Of a stretch of 64,000 nt of DNA, positions 35,769-50,200 are shown one piece after another. Under the pieces are notes generated by a model. It did no database searches and was not told the DNA's origin. It was given only the letters and a program-made list of their open reading frames with translations. How positions within the stretch are numbered: position 1 is the stretch's first letter; the number at the start of each line of letters is the position of its first letter. Both the position numbers and the translations under genes were made by a program. Source of the stretch: Loripinus fragilis (taxonomy: Eukaryota > Mollusca > Bivalvia > Lucinida > Lucinidae); contig OZ026531.1 in the NCBI GenBank assembly GCA_964019695.1, positions 7,883,701-7,947,700 of the forward strand. Reading direction: 5' to 3'.

Positions 35769-38700
35769 TTGCACGCGCTTTCTAAGGCTCTGATCGCTTT
35801 TAGATTTTGCACGCCGATAGGGCCAACAGAGGCGCAGGTATTGCCATGCGCACCCGCCCGCAACAATGTTTCGATACCGAGTTATCGGGGTGTGGAAGTC
35901 CGCCGCCCCGAAGCTTTACGCGCTTCCGTCTCGCGAACTACTATTTTCATCATGCCCACACGGGCATCAGTTTGTAGTACCGGAGGCTGTCTACAAATGG
36001 TGAAAATTTCAAAGCGTTCCGTCAGGAAATTAAAAAGTTATGAGCATTAGAAGATCTTCACATTAGGCCCCATTAGGCCACAGTAGCCGATCCGGCCTAA
36101 AACTTGCGCGGGTCACTTTCACGGACGGGCTCAAAACTGGTGCCAGAAGTTAGCCCCCTACCAGAGCTTCATTGTGAGGCATTGCGTAAAATTTTCCGTC
36201 CCCCGAGTGCCGAGCAATAGCCCCTGAAAGGGCTTTCGGCACAATTTTCACGCCCTTATTTGAGCCACTTGTAGCCGAAGGAATTTTGCGCAAATGACTG
36301 AGAGGTGCTCCTGGGCACTGCTCATCACTTTGCAATAGGTTCCGGGGCTTTTCGCGAAGGTCGCGTTTTCTCAAACTTTGAGGGCATTAGTGGGTGGGGT
36401 GTGAAAACCTCCGAATGCATGGTTCTCAGCTCCTGCTGTGGGCAGCAAGCCAATTTTTTTTCCAAAATGTTGACCTATAAAAGAGCTTACTCGGGTGTGA
36501 AAATTATCATTGTGCGCGCGCGCCCCGGACCGCAATTATGATATTTCCTGTTTTCCCATAGGGCCCAAGGCAAATGGGGATAGCGGTTGCACGCGCTTTC
36601 TAAGGCTCTGATCGCTTTTAGATTTTGCACGCGAATAGGGCCAACAGAGGCGCAGGTATTGCCATGCGCACCCGCCCGCAACAATGTTTCGATACCGAGT
36701 TATCGGGGTGTGGAAGTCCGCCGCCCCGAAGCTTTACGCGCTTCCGTCTCGCAAACTACTATTTTTATCATGCCCACACGGGCATCAGTTTGTAGTACCG
36801 GAGGCCGTCTAAAAATGGTGAAAATTTCAAAGCGTTCCGTCGGGAAATTAAAAAGTTATGAGCATTAGAAGATCTTCCCATTAGGCCCCATTAGGCCACA
36901 GTAGCCGACCCGGCCTAAAACTTGTGCGGGTCACTTTCACGGACGGGCTCGAAACTGGTGCCAGAAGTTAGCCCCCGACCAGAGCTTCATTGTGAGGCAT
37001 TGCGTAAAATTTTCCGTCCCCCGAGTGCCGAGCAATAGCCCCTGAAAGGGCTTTCGGCACAATTTTCACGCCCTTATTTGAGCCACTTGTAGCCGAAGGA
37101 ATTTTGCGCAAATGACTGAGAGGTGCTCCTGGGCACTGCTCATCACTTTGCAATAGGTTCCGGGGCTTTTCGCGAAGGTCGCGTTTTCTCAAACTTTGAG
37201 GGCATTAGTGGGTGGGGTGTGAAAACCTCCGAATGCATGGTTCTCAGCTCCTGCTGTGGGCAGCAAGCCATTTTTTTTTCCAAAATGTTGACCTATAAAA
37301 GAGCTTACTCGGGTGTGAAAATTATCATTGTGCGCGCGCGCCCCGGACCGCAATTATGATATTTCCTGTTTTCCCATAGGGCCCAAGGCAAATGGGGATA
37401 GCGGTTGCACGCGCTTTCTAAGGCTCTGATCGCTTTTAGATTTTGCACGCGGACAGGGCCAACAGAGGCGCAGATATTGCCATGCGCACCCGCCCGCAAC
37501 AATGTTTCGATACCGAGTTATCGGGGTGTGGAAGTCCGCCGCCCCGAAGCTTTACGCGCTTCCGTCTCGCGAACCACTATTTTCATCATGCCCACACGGG
37601 CATCAGTTTGTAGTACCGGAGGCTGTCTACAAATGGTGAAAATTTCAAAGCGTTCCGTCAGGAAATTAAAAAGTTATGAGCATTAGAAGATCTTCCCATT
37701 AGGCCCCATTAGGCCACAGTAGCCGATCCGGCCTAAAACTTGCGCGGGTCACTTTCACGGACGGGCTCGAAACTGGTGCCAGAAGTTAGCCCCCGACCAG
37801 AGCTTCATTGTGAGGCATTGCGTAAAATTTTCCGTCCCCCGAGTGCCGAGCAATAGCCCCTGAAAGGGCTTTCGGCACAATTTTCACGCCCTTATTTGAG
37901 CCACTTGTAGCCGAAGGAATTTTGCGCAAATGACTGAGAGGTGCTCCTGGGCACTGCTCATCACTTTGCAATAGGTTCCGGGGCTTTTCGCGAAGGTCGC
38001 GTTTTCTCAAACTTTGAGGGCATTAGTGGGTGGGGTGTGAAAACCTCCGAATGCATGGTTCTCAGCTCCTGCTGTGGGCAGCAAGCCAAATTTTTCCAAA
38101 ATGTTGACCTATAAAAGAGCTTACTCGGGTGTGAAAATTATCATTGTGCGCGCGCGCCCCGGACCGCAATTATGATATTTCCTGTTTTCCCATAGGGCCC
38201 AAGGCAAATGGGGATAGCGGTTGCACGCGCTTTCTAAGGCTCTGATCGCTTTTAGATTTTGCACGCGGATAGGGCCAACAGAGGCGCAGGTATTGCCATG
38301 CGCACCCGCCCGCAACAATGTTTCGATACCGAGTTATCGGGGTGTGGAAGTCCGCCGCCCCGAAGCTTTACGCGCTTCCGTCTCGCGAACTACTATTTTC
38401 ATCATGCCCACACGGGCATCAGTTTGTAGTACCGGAGGCCGTCTACAAATGGTGAAAATTTCAAAGCGTTCCGTCGGGTAATTAAAAAGTTATGAGCATT
38501 AGAAGATCTTCCCATTAGGCCCCATTAGGCCACAGTAGCCGATCCGGCCTAAAACTTGCGCGGGTCACTTTCACGGACGGGCTCGAAACTGGTGCCAGAA
38601 GTTAGCCCCCGACCAGAGCTTCATTGTGAGGCATTGCGTAAAATTTTCCGTCCCCCGAGTGCCGAGCAATAGCCCCTAAAAGGGCTTTCGGCACAATTTT

Positions 38701-40675
38701 CACGCCCTTATTTGAGCCACTTGTAGCCGAAGGAATTTTGCGCAAATGACTGAGAGGTGCTCCTGGGCACTGCTCATCACTTTGCAATAGGTTCCGGGGC
38801 TTTTCGCGAAGGTCGCGTTTTCTCAAACTTTGAGGGCATTAGTGGGTGGGGTGTGAAAACCTCCGAATGCATGGTTCTCAGCTCCTGCTGTGGGCAGCAA
38901 GCCAATTTTTTTTTCCAAAATGTTGACCTATAAAAGAGCTTACTCGGGTGTGAAAATTATCATTGTGCGCGCGCGCCCCGGACCGCAATTATGATATTTC
39001 CTGTTTTCCCATAGGGCCCAAGGCAAATGGGGATAGCGGTTGCACGCGCTTTCTAAGGCTCTGATCGCTTTTAGATTTTGCACGCGGATAGGGCCAACAG
39101 AGGCACAGGTATTGCCATGCGCACCCGCCCGCAACAATGTTTCTATACCGAGTTATCGGGGTGTGGAAGTCCGCCACCCCGAAGCTTTACGCGCTTCCGT
39201 CTCGCGAACTACTATTTTCATCATGCCCACACGGGCATCAGTTTGTAGTACCGGAGGCTGTCTACAAATGGTGAAAATTTCAAAGCGTTCCGTCAGGGAA
39301 TTAAAAAGTTATGAGCATTAGAAGATCTTCCCATTAGGCCCCATTAGGCCACAGTAGCCGATCCGGCCTAAAACTTGCGCGGGTCACTTTCACGGACGGG
39401 CTCGAAACTGGTGCCAGAAGTTAGCCCCCGACCAGAGCTTCATTGTGAGGCATTGCGTAAAATTTTCCGTCCCCCGAGTGCCGAGCAATAGCCCCTGAAA
39501 GGGCTTTGGGCACAATTTTCACGCCCTTATTTGAGCCACTTGTAGCAGAAGGAATTTTGCGCAAATGACTGAGAGGTGCTCCTGGGCACTGCTCATCACT
39601 TTGCAATAGGTTCCGGGTCTTTTCGCGAAGGTCGCGTTTTCTCAAACTTTGAGGGCATTAGTGGGTGGGGTGTGAAAACCTCCGAATGCATGGTTCTCAG
39701 CTCCTGCTGTGGGCAGCAAGCCAATTTTTTTTCCAAAATGTTGACCTATAAAAGAGCTTACTCGGGTGTGAAAATTATCATTGTGCGCGCGCGCCCCGGA
39801 CCGCAATTATGATATTTCCTGTTTTCCCATAGGGCCCAAGGCAAATGGGGATAGCCGTTGCACGCGCTTTCTAAGGCTCTGATCGCTTTTAGATTTTGCA
39901 CGCGAATAGGGCCAACAGAGGCGCAGGTATTGCCATGCGCACCCGCCCGCAACAATGTTTCCATACCGAGTTATCGGGGTGTGGAAGTCCGCCGCCCTGA
40001 AGCTTTACGCGCTTCCATCTCGCGAACTACTATTTTCATCATGCCCACACGGGCATCAGTTTGTAGTACCGGAGGCCGTCTACAAATGGTGAAAATTTCA
40101 AAGCGTTCCGTCGGGAAATTAAAAAGTTATGAGCATTAGAAGATCTTCCCATTAGGCCCCATTAGGCCACAGTAGCCGATCCGGCCTAAAACTTGCGCGG
40201 GTCACTTTCACGGACGGGCTCGAAACTGGTGCCAGAAGTTAGCCCCCGACCAGAGCTTCATTGTGAGGCATTGTGTAAAATTTTCCGTCCCCCGAGTGCC
40301 GAGCAATAGCCCCTGAAAGGGCTTTCGGCACAATTTTCACGCCCTTATTTGAGCCACTTGTAGCCGAAGGAATTTTGCGCAAATGACTGAGAGGTGCTCC
40401 TGGGCACTGCTCATCACTTTGCAATAGGTTCCGGGGCTTTTCGCGAAGGTCCCGTTTTCTCAAACTTTGAGGGCATTAGTGGGTGGGGTGTGAAAACCTC
40501 CGAATGCATGGTTCTCAGCTCCTGCTGTGGGCAGCAAGCCATTTTTTTTTCCAAAATGTTGACCTATAAAAGAGCTTACTCGGGTGTGAAAATTATCATT
40601 GTGCGCGCGCGCCCCGGACCGCAATTATGATATTTCCTGTTTTCCCATAGGGCCCAATGCAAATGGGGATAGCGG
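35769..40675 (+). repeat. Two-monomer period block, about three copies (35.8-40.7 kb)
   Basis: Monomers at 35769, 37405 and 39040 share GGAGGCTGTCTAC and GTCAGG(A/G)AATT, while their neighbours at 36587, 38221 and 39858 do not. The spacing is 1635-1636 bp. GGAGGCTGTC also occurs singly at 46402 and 50492 without the second marker. Confidence 0.65.
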
Positions 40676-43600
40676 TTGCACGCGCTTTCTAAGGCTCTGA
40701 TCGCTTTTAGATTTTGCACGAGGATAGGGCCAACAGAGGCGCAGGTATTGCCATGCGCACCCGCCCGCAACAATGTTTCGATATCGAGTTATCGGGGTGT
40801 GGAAGTCCGCCGCCCCGAAGCCTTACGCGCTTCCGTCTCGCGAACTACTATTTTCATCATGCCCACACGGGCATCAGTTTGTAGTACCGGAGGCCGTCTA
40901 CAAATGGTGAAAATTTCAAAGCGTTCCGTCGGGAAATTAAAAAGTTATGAGCATTAGAAGATCTTCCCATTAGGCCCCATTAGGCCACAGTAGCCGACCC
41001 GGCCTAAAACTTGCGCGGGTCACTTTCACGGACGGGCTCGAAACTGGTGCCAGAAGTTAGCCCCCGACCAGAGCTTCATTGTGAGGCATTGCGTAAAATT
41101 TTCCGTCCCCCGAGTGCCGAGCAATAGCCCCTGAAAGGGCTTTCGGCACAATTTTCACGCCCTTATTTGAGCCACTTGTAGCCGAAGGAATTTTGCGCAA
41201 ATGACTGAGAGGTGCTCCTGGGCACTGCTCATCACTTTGCAATAGGTTCCGGGGCTTTTCGCGAAGGTCGCGTTTTCTCAAACTTTGAGGGCATTAGTGG
41301 GTGGGGTGTGAAAACCTCCGAATGCATGGTTCTCAGCTCCTGCTGTGGGCAGCAAGCCAATTTTTTTTCCAAAATGTTGACCTATAAAAGAGCTTACTCG
41401 GGTGTGAAAATTATCATTGTGCGCGCGCGCCCCGGACCGCAATTATGATATTTCCTGTTTTCCCATAGGGCCCAAGGCAAATGGGGATAGCGGTTGTACG
41501 CGCTTTCTAAGGCTCTGATCGCTTTTAGATTTTGCACGCGGATAAGGCCAACAGAGGCGCAGGTATTGCCATGCGCACCCGCCTGCAACAATGTTTCGAT
41601 ACCGAGTTATCGGGGTGTGGAAGTCCGCCGCCCCCGAAGCTTTACGCGCTTCTTTCTCGCGAACTACTATTTTCATCATGCCCACACGGGCATCAGTTTG
41701 TAGTACCAGAGGCCGTCTACAAATGGTGAAAATTTCAAAGCGTTCCGTCGGGAAATTAAAAAGTTATGAGCATTAGAAGATCTTCCCATTAGGCCCCATT
41801 AGGCCACAGTAGCCGATCCGGCCTAAAACTTGCGCGGGTCACTTTCACGGACGGGCTCGAAACTGGTGCCAGAAGTTAGCCCCCGACCAGAGCTTCATTG
41901 TGAGGCATTGCGTAAAATTTTCCGTCCCCCGAGTGCCGAGCAATAGCCCCTGAAAGGGCTTTCGGCACAATTTTCACGCCCTTATTTGAGCCACTTGTAG
42001 CCGAAGGAATTTTGCGCAAATGACTGAGAGGTGCTCCTGGGCACTGCTCATCACTTTGCAATAGGTTCCGGGGCTTTTCGCGAAGGTCGCGTTTTCTCAA
42101 ACTTTGAGGGCATTAGTGGGTGGGGTGTGAAAACCTCCGAATGCATGGTTCTCAGCTCCTGCTGTGGGCAGCAAGCCAATTTTTTTTCCAAAATGTTGAC
42201 CTATAAAAGAGCTTACTCGGGTGTGAAAATTATCATTGTGCGCACGCGCCCCGGACCGCAATTATGATATTTCCTGTTTTCCCATAGGGCCCAAGGCAAA
42301 TGGGGATAGCGGTTGCACGCGCTTTCTAAGGCTCTGATCGCTTTTAGATTTTGCACGCGGATAGGGCCAACAGAGGCGCAGGTATTGCCATGCGCACCCG
42401 CCCGCAACAATGTTTGGATACCGAGTTATCGGGAAGTGGAAGTCCGCCGCCCCGAAGCTTTACGCGCTTCCGTCTCGCGAACTACTATTTTCATCATGCC
42501 CACACGGGCATCAGTTTGTAGTACAGGAGGCCGTCTACAAATGGTGAAAATTTCAAAGCGTTCCGTCGGGAAATTAAAAAGTTATGAGCATTAGAAGATC
42601 TTCCCATTAGGCCCCATTAGGCCACAGTAGCCGACCCGGCCTAAAACTTGCGCGGGTCACTTTCACGGACGGGCTCGAAACTGGTGCCAGAAGTTAGCCC
42701 CCGACCAGAGCTTCATTGTGAGGCATTGCGTAAAATTTTCCGTCCCCCGAGTGCCGAGCAATAGCCCCTGAAAGGGCTTTCGGCACAATTTTCACGCCCT
42801 TATTTGAGCCACTTGTAGCCGAAGGAATTTTGCGCAAATGACTGAGAGGTGCTCCTGGGCACTGCTCATCACTTTGCAATAGGTTCCGGGGCTTTTCGCG
42901 AAGGTCGCGTTTTCTCAAACTTTGAGGGCATTAGTGGGTGGGGTGTGAAAACCTCCGAATGCATGGTTCTCAGCTCCTGCTGTGGGCAGCAAGCCAATTT
43001 TTTTTCCAAAATGTTGACCTATAAAAGAGCTTACTCGGGTGTGAAAATTATCATTGTGCGCGCGCGCCCCGGACCGCAATTATGATATTTCCTGTTTTCC
43101 CATAGGGCCCAAGGCAAATGGGGATAGCGGTTGCATGCGCTTTCTAAGGCTCTGATCGCTTTTAGATTTTGCACGCGGATAGGGCCAACAGAGGCGCAGG
43201 TATTGCCATGCGCACCCGCCCGCAACAATGTTTGGATACCGAGTTATCGGGGTGTGGAAGTCCGCCGCCCCGAAGCTTTACGCGCTTCCGTCTCGCGAAC
43301 TACTATTTTCATCATGCCCACACGGGCATCAGTTTGTAGTACCGGAGGCCGTCTACAAATGGTGAAAATTTCAAAGCGTTCCGTCGGGAAATTAAAAAGT
43401 TATGAGCATTAGAAGATCTTCCCATTAGGCCCCATTAGGCCACAGTAGCCGATCCGGCCTAAAACTTGCGCGGGTCACTTTCACGGACGGGCTCGAAACT
43501 GGTGCCAGAAGTTAGCCCCCGACCAGAGCTTCATTGTGAGGCATTGCGTAAAATTTTCCGTCCCCCGAGTGCCGAGCAATAGCCCCTGAAAGGGCTTTCG

Positions 43601-43948
43601 GCACAATTTTCACGCCCTTATTTGAGCCACTTGTAGCCAAAGGAATTTTGCGCAAATGACTGAGAGGTGCTCCTGGGCACTGCTCATCACTTTGCAATAG
43701 GTTCCGGGGCTTTTCGCGAAGGTCGCGTTTTCTCAAACTTTGAGGGCATTAGTGGGTGGGGTGTGAAAACCTCCGAATGCATGGTTCTCAGCTCCTGCTG
43801 TGGGCAGCAAGCCAATTTTTTTTCCAAAATGTTGACCTATAAAAGAGCTTACTCGGGTGTGAAAATTATCATTGTGCGCGCGCGCCCCGGACCGCAATTA
43901 TGATATTTCCTGTTTTCCCATAGGGCCCAAGGCAAATGGGGATAGCGG

Positions 43949-46900
43949 TTGTATGCGCTTTCTAAGGCTCTGATCGCTTTTAGATTTTGCACGCGGATAG
44001 GGCCAACAGAGGCGCAGGTATTGCCATGCGCACCCGCCCGCAACAATGTTTCAATACCGAGTTATCGGGGTGTGGAAGTCCGCCGCCCCGAAGATTAAGG
44101 CGCTTCCGTCTCGCGAACTACTATTTTCATCATGCCCACACGGGCATCAGTTTGTAGTACCGGAGGCCGTCTACAAATGGTGAAAATTTCAAAGCGTTCC
44201 GTCGGGAAATTAAAAAGTTATGAGCATTAGAAGATCTTCCCATTAGGCCCCATTAGGCCACAGTAGCCGATCCGGCCTAAAACTTGCGCGGGTCACTTTC
44301 ACGGACGGGCTCAAAACTGGTGCCAGAAGTTAGCCCCCGACCAGAGCTTCATTGTGAAGCATTGCGTAAAATTTTCCGTCCCCCGAGTGCCGAGCAATAG
44401 CCCCTGAAAGGGCTTTCGGCACAATTTTCACGCCCTTATTAGAGCCACTTGTAGCCGAAGGAATTTTGCGCAAATGACTGAGAGGTGCTCCTGGGCACTG
44501 CTCATCACTTTGCAATAGGTTCCGGGGCTTTTCGCGAAGGTCGCGTTTTCTCAAACTTTGAGGGCATTGATGGGTGGGGTGTGAAAACCTCCGAATGCAT
44601 GGTTCTCAGCTCCTGCTGTGGGCAGCAAGCCAATTTTTTTTCCAAAATGTTGACCTATAAAAGAGCTTACTCGGGTGTGAAAATTATCATTGTGCGCGCG
44701 CGCCCCGGACCGCAATTATGATATTTCCTGTTTTCCCATAGGGCCCAAGGCAAATGGGGATAGCGGTTGCACGCGCTTTCTAAGGCTCTGATCGCTTTTA
44801 GATTTTGCACGCGGATAGGGCCAACAGAGGCGCAGGTATTGCCTTGCGCACCCGCCCGCAACAATGTTTCGATACCGAGTTATCGGGGTGTGGAAGTCCG
44901 CCGCCCCGAAGCTTTACGCGCTTCCGTCTCGCGAACTACTATTTTCATCATGCCCACACGGGCATCAGTTTGTAGTACCGGAGGCCGTCTACAAATGGTG
45001 AAAATTTCAAAGCGTTCCGTCGGGAAATTAAAAAGTTATGAGCATTAGAAGATCTTCCCATTAGGCCCCATTAGGCCACAGTAGCCGACCCGGCCTAAAA
45101 CTTGCGCGGGTCACTTTCACGGACGGGCTCGAAACTGGTGCCAGAAGTTAGCCCCCGACCAGAGCTTCATTGTGAGGCATTGCGTAAAATTTTCCGTCCC
45201 CCGAGTGCCGAGCAATAGCCCCTGAAAGGGCTTTCGGCACAATTTTCACGCCCTTATTTGAGCCACTTGGAGCCGAAGGAATTTTGCGCAAATGACTGAG
45301 AGGTGCTCCTGGGCACTGCTCATCACTTTGCAATAGGTTCCGGGGCTTTTCGCGAAGGTCGCGTTTTCTCAAACTTTGAGGGCATTAGTGGGTGGGGTGT
45401 GAAAACCTCCAGTGCATGGTTCTCAGCTCCTGCTGTGGGCAGCAAGCCAATTTTTTTTCCAAAATGTTGACCTATAAAAGAGCTTACTCGGGTGTGAAAA
45501 TTATCATTGTGCGCGCGCGCCCCGGACCGCAATTATGATATTTCCTGTTTTCCCATAGGGCCCAAGGCAAATGGGGATAGCGGTTGTATGCGCTTTCTAA
45601 GGCTCTGATCGCTTCTAGATTTTGCACGCGGATAGGGCCAACAGAGGCGCAGGTATTGCCATGCGCACCCGCCCGCAACAATGTTTCGATACCGAGTTAT
45701 CGGGGTGTGGAAGTCCGCCGCCCCGAAGCTTTATGCGCTTCCGTCTCGCGAACTACTATTTCCATCATGCCCACACGGGCATCAGTTTGTAGTACTGGAG
45801 GCCGTCTACAAATGGTGAAAATTTCAAAGCATTCCGTCGGGAAATTAAAAAGTTATGAGCATTAGAAGATCTTCCCATTAGGCCCCATTAGGCCACAGTA
45901 GCCGATCCGGCCTAAAACTTGCGCGGGTCACTTTCACTGACGGGCTCAAAACTGGTGCCAGAAGTTAGCCCCCGACCAGAGCTTCATTGTGAAGCATTGC
46001 GTAAAATTTTCCGTCCCCCGAGTGCCGAGCAATAGCCCCTGAAAGGGCTTTCGGCACAATTTTCACGCCCTTATTTGAGCCACTTGTAGCTGAAGGAATT
46101 TTGCGCAAATGACTGAGAGGTGCTCCTGGGCACTGCTCATCACTTTGCAATAGGTTCCGGAACTTTTCGCGAAGGTCGCGTTTTCTCAAACTTTGAGGGC
46201 ATTAGTGGGTGGGGTGTGAAAACCTCCGAATGCATGGTTCTCAGCTCCTGCTGTGGGCAGCAAGCCAATTTTTTTTCCAAAATGTTGACCTATAAAAGAG
46301 CTTACTCGGGTGTGAAAATTATCATTGTGCGCGCGCGCCCCGGACCGCAATTATGATATTTCCTGTTTTCCCATAGGGCCCAAGGCAAATGGGGATAGCG
46401 GTTGCACGCGCTTTCTAAGGCTCTGATCGCTTTTAGATTTTGCACGCGGATAGGGCCAACAGAGGCGCAGGTATTGCCATGCGCACCCGCCCGCAACAAT
46501 GTTTCGATACCGAGTTATCGGGGTGTGGAAGTCCGCCGCCCCGAAGCTTTACGCGCTTCCGTCTCGCGAACTACTATTTTCATCATGCCCACACGGGCAT
46601 CAGTTTGTAGTACCGGAGGCTGTCTACAAATGGTGAAAATTTCAAAGCGTTCCGTCGGGAAATTAAAAAGTTATGAGCATTAGAAGATCTTCCCATTAGG
46701 CCCCATTAGGCCACAGTAGCCGATCCGGCCTAAAACTTGTGCGGGTCACTTTCACGGACGGGCTCGAAACTGGTGCCAGAAGTTAGCCCCCGACCAGAGC
46801 TTCATTGTGAGGCATTGCGTAAAATTTTCCGTCCCCCGAGTGCCGAGCAATAGCCCCTGAAAGGGCTTTCGGCACAATTTTCACGCCCTTATTTGAGCCA

Positions 46901-47219
46901 CTTGTAGCCGAAGGAATTTTGCGCAAATGACTGTGAGGTGCTCCTGGGCACTGCTCATCACTTTGCAATAGGTTCCGGGGCTTTTCGCGAAGGTCGCGTT
47001 TTCTCAAACTTTGAGGGCATTAGTGGGTGGGGTGTGAAAACCTCCGAATGCATGGTTCTCAGCTCCTGCTGTGGGCAGCAAGCCAATTTTTTTTCCAAAA
47101 TGTTGACCTATAAAAGAGCTAACTCGGGTGTGAAAATTATCATTGTGCGCACGCGCCCCGGACCGCAATTATGATATTTCCTGTTTTCCCATAGGGCCCA
47201 AGGCAAATGGGGATAGCGG
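43949..47219 (+). repeat. Two-monomer period block (43.9-47.2 kb)
   Basis: Monomers at 43949 and 45584 share the TTGTATGCG landmark. Each is followed by CTCAAAACTGG and GTGAAGCATTG (near 44355 and 45991). The period is about 1635 bp. Confidence 0.6.
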
Positions 47220-50200
47220 TTGAACGCGCTTTCTAAGGCTCTGATCGCTTTTAGATTTTGCACGCGGATAGGGCCAACAGAGGCGCAGGTATTGCCATGC
47301 GCACCCGCCCGCAACAATGTTTCGATACCGAGTTATCGGGGTGTGGAAGTCCGCCGCCCCGAAGCTTTACGCGCTTCCGTCTCGCGAACTACTATTTTCA
47401 TCATGCCCACACAGGCATCAGTTTGTAGTACCGGAGGCCGTCTACAAATGGTGAAAATTTCAAAGCGTTCCGTCGGGAAATTAAAAAGTTATGAGCATTA
47501 GAAGATCTTCCCATTAGGCCCCATTAGGCCACAGTAGCCGACCCGGCCTAAAACTTGCGCGGGTCACTTTCACGGACGGGCTCGAAACTGGTGCCAGAAG
47601 TTAGCCCCTTGACCAGAGCTTCATTGTGAGGCATTGCGTAAAATTTTCCGTCCCCCGAGTGCCGAGCAATAGCCCCTGAAAGGGCTTTCAGCACAATTTT
47701 CACGCCCTTATTTGAGCCACTTGTAGCCGAAGGAATTTTGCGCAAATGACTGAGAGGTGCTCCTGGGCACTGCTCATCACTTTGCAATAGGTTCCGGGGC
47801 TTTTCGCGAAGGTCGCATTTTCTCAAACTTTGAGGGCATTAGTGGGTGGGGTGTGAAAACCTCCGAATGCATGGTTCTCAGCTCCTGCTGTGGGCAGCAA
47901 GCCAATTTTTTTTCCAAAATGTTGACCTATAAAAGAGCTTACTCGGGTGTGAAAATTATCATTGTGCGCGCGCGCCCCGGACCGCAGTTATGATATTTCC
48001 TGTTTTCCCATAGGGCCCAAGGCAAATGGGGATAGCGGTTGCACGCGCTTTCTAAGGCTCTGATCGCTTTTAGATTTTGCACGCGGATAGGGCCAACAGA
48101 GGCGCAGGTATTGCCATGCGCACCCGCCCGCAACAATGTTTCGATACCGAGTTATCGGGGTGTGGAAGTCCGCCGCCCCGAAGCTTTACGCGCTTCCGTC
48201 TCGCAAACTACTATTTTCATCATGCCCACACGGGCATCAGTTTGTAGTACCGGAGGCCGTCTACAAATGGTGAAAATTTCAAAGCGTTCCGTCGGGAAAT
48301 TAAAAAGTTATGAGCATTAGAAGATCTTCCCATTAGGCCCCATTAGGCCACAGTAGCCGACCCGGCCTAAAACTTGCGCGGGTCACTTTCACGGACGGGC
48401 TCGAAACTGGTGCCAGAAGTTAGCCCCCGACCAGAGCTTCATTGTGAGGCATTGCGTAAAATTTTCCGTCCCCCGAGTGCCGAGCAATAGCCCCTGAAAG
48501 GGCTTTCGGCACAATTTTCACGCCCTTATTTGAGCCACTTGTAGCCGAAGGAATTTTGCGCAAATGACTGAGAGGTGCTCCTGGGCACTGCTCATCACTT
48601 TGCAATAGGTTCCGGGGCTTTTCGCGAAGGTCGCGTTTTCTCAAACTTTGAGGGCATTAGTGGGTGGGGTGTGAAAACCTCCGAATGCATGGTTCTCAGC
48701 TCCTGCTGTGGGCAGCAAGCCAATTTTTTTTCCAAAATGTTGACCTATAAAAGAGCTTACTCGGGTGTGAAAATTATCATTGTGCGCGCGCGCCCCGGAC
48801 CGCAATTATGATATTTCCTGTTTTCCCATAGGGCCCAAGGCAAATGGGGATAGCGGTTGCACGCGCTTTCTAAGGCTCTGATCGCTTTTAGATTTTGCAC
48901 GCGGATAGGGCCAACAGAGGCGCAGGTATTGCCATGCGCATCCGCCCGCAACAATGTTTGGATACCGAGTTATCGGGGTGTTGAAGTCCGCCGCCCCGAA
49001 GCTTTACGCGCTTCCGTCTCGCGAACTACTATTTTCATCATGCCCACACGGGCATCAGTTTGTAGTACCGGAGGCCGTCTACAAATGGTGAAAATTTCAA
49101 AGCGTTCCGTCGGGAAATTAAAAAGTTATGAGCATTAGAAGATCTTCCCATTAGGCCCCATAAGGCCACAGTAGCCGACCCGGCCTAAAACTTGCGCGGG
49201 TCACTTTCACGGACGGGCTCGAAACTGGTGCCAGATGTTAGCCCCCGACCAGAGCTTCATTGTGAGGCATTGCGTAAAATTTTCCGTCCCCCGAGTGCCG
49301 AGCAATAGCCCCTGAAAGGGCTTTCGGCACAATTTTCACGCCCTTATTTGAGCCACTTGTAGCCGAAGGAATTTTGCGCAAATGACTGAGAGGTGCTCCT
49401 GGGCACTGCTCATCACTTTGCAATAGGTTCCGGGGCTTTTCGCGAAGGTCGCGTTTTCTCAAACTTTGAGGGCATTAGTGGGTGGGGTGTGAAAACCTCC
49501 GAATGCATGGTTCTCAGCTCCTGCTGTGGGCAGCAAGCCAATTTTTTTCCAAAATGTTGACCTATAAAAGAGCTTACTCTGGTGTGAAAATTATCATTGT
49601 GCGCGCGCGCCCCGGACCGCAATTATGATATTTCCTGTTTTCCCATAGGGCCCAAGGCAAATGGGGATAGCGGTTGCACGCGCTTTCTAAGGCTCTGATC
49701 GCTTTTAGATTTTGCACGCGGATAGGGCCAACAGAGGCGCAGGTATTGCCATGCGCACTTGCCCGCAACAATGTTTCGATACCGAGTTATCGGGGTGTGG
49801 AAGTCCGCCGCCCCGAAGCTTTACGCGCTTCCGTCTCGCGAACTACTATTTTCATCATGCCCACACGGGCATCAGTTTGTAGTACCGGAGGCCGTCTACA
49901 AATGGTGAAAATTTCAAAGCGTTCCGTCGGGAAATTAAAAAGTTATGAGCATTAGAAGATCTTCCCATTAGGCCCCATTAGGCCACAGTAGCCGATCCGG
50001 CCTAAAACTTGCGTGGGTCACTTTCACGGACGGGCTCGAAACTGGTGCCAGAAGTTAGCCCCCGACCAGAGCTTCATTGTGAGGCATTGCGTAAAATTTT
50101 CCGTCCCCCGAGTGCCGAGCAATAGCCCCTGAAAGGGCTTTCGGCACAATTTTCACGCCCTTATTTGAGCCACTTGTAGCCGAAGGAATTTTGCGCAAAT

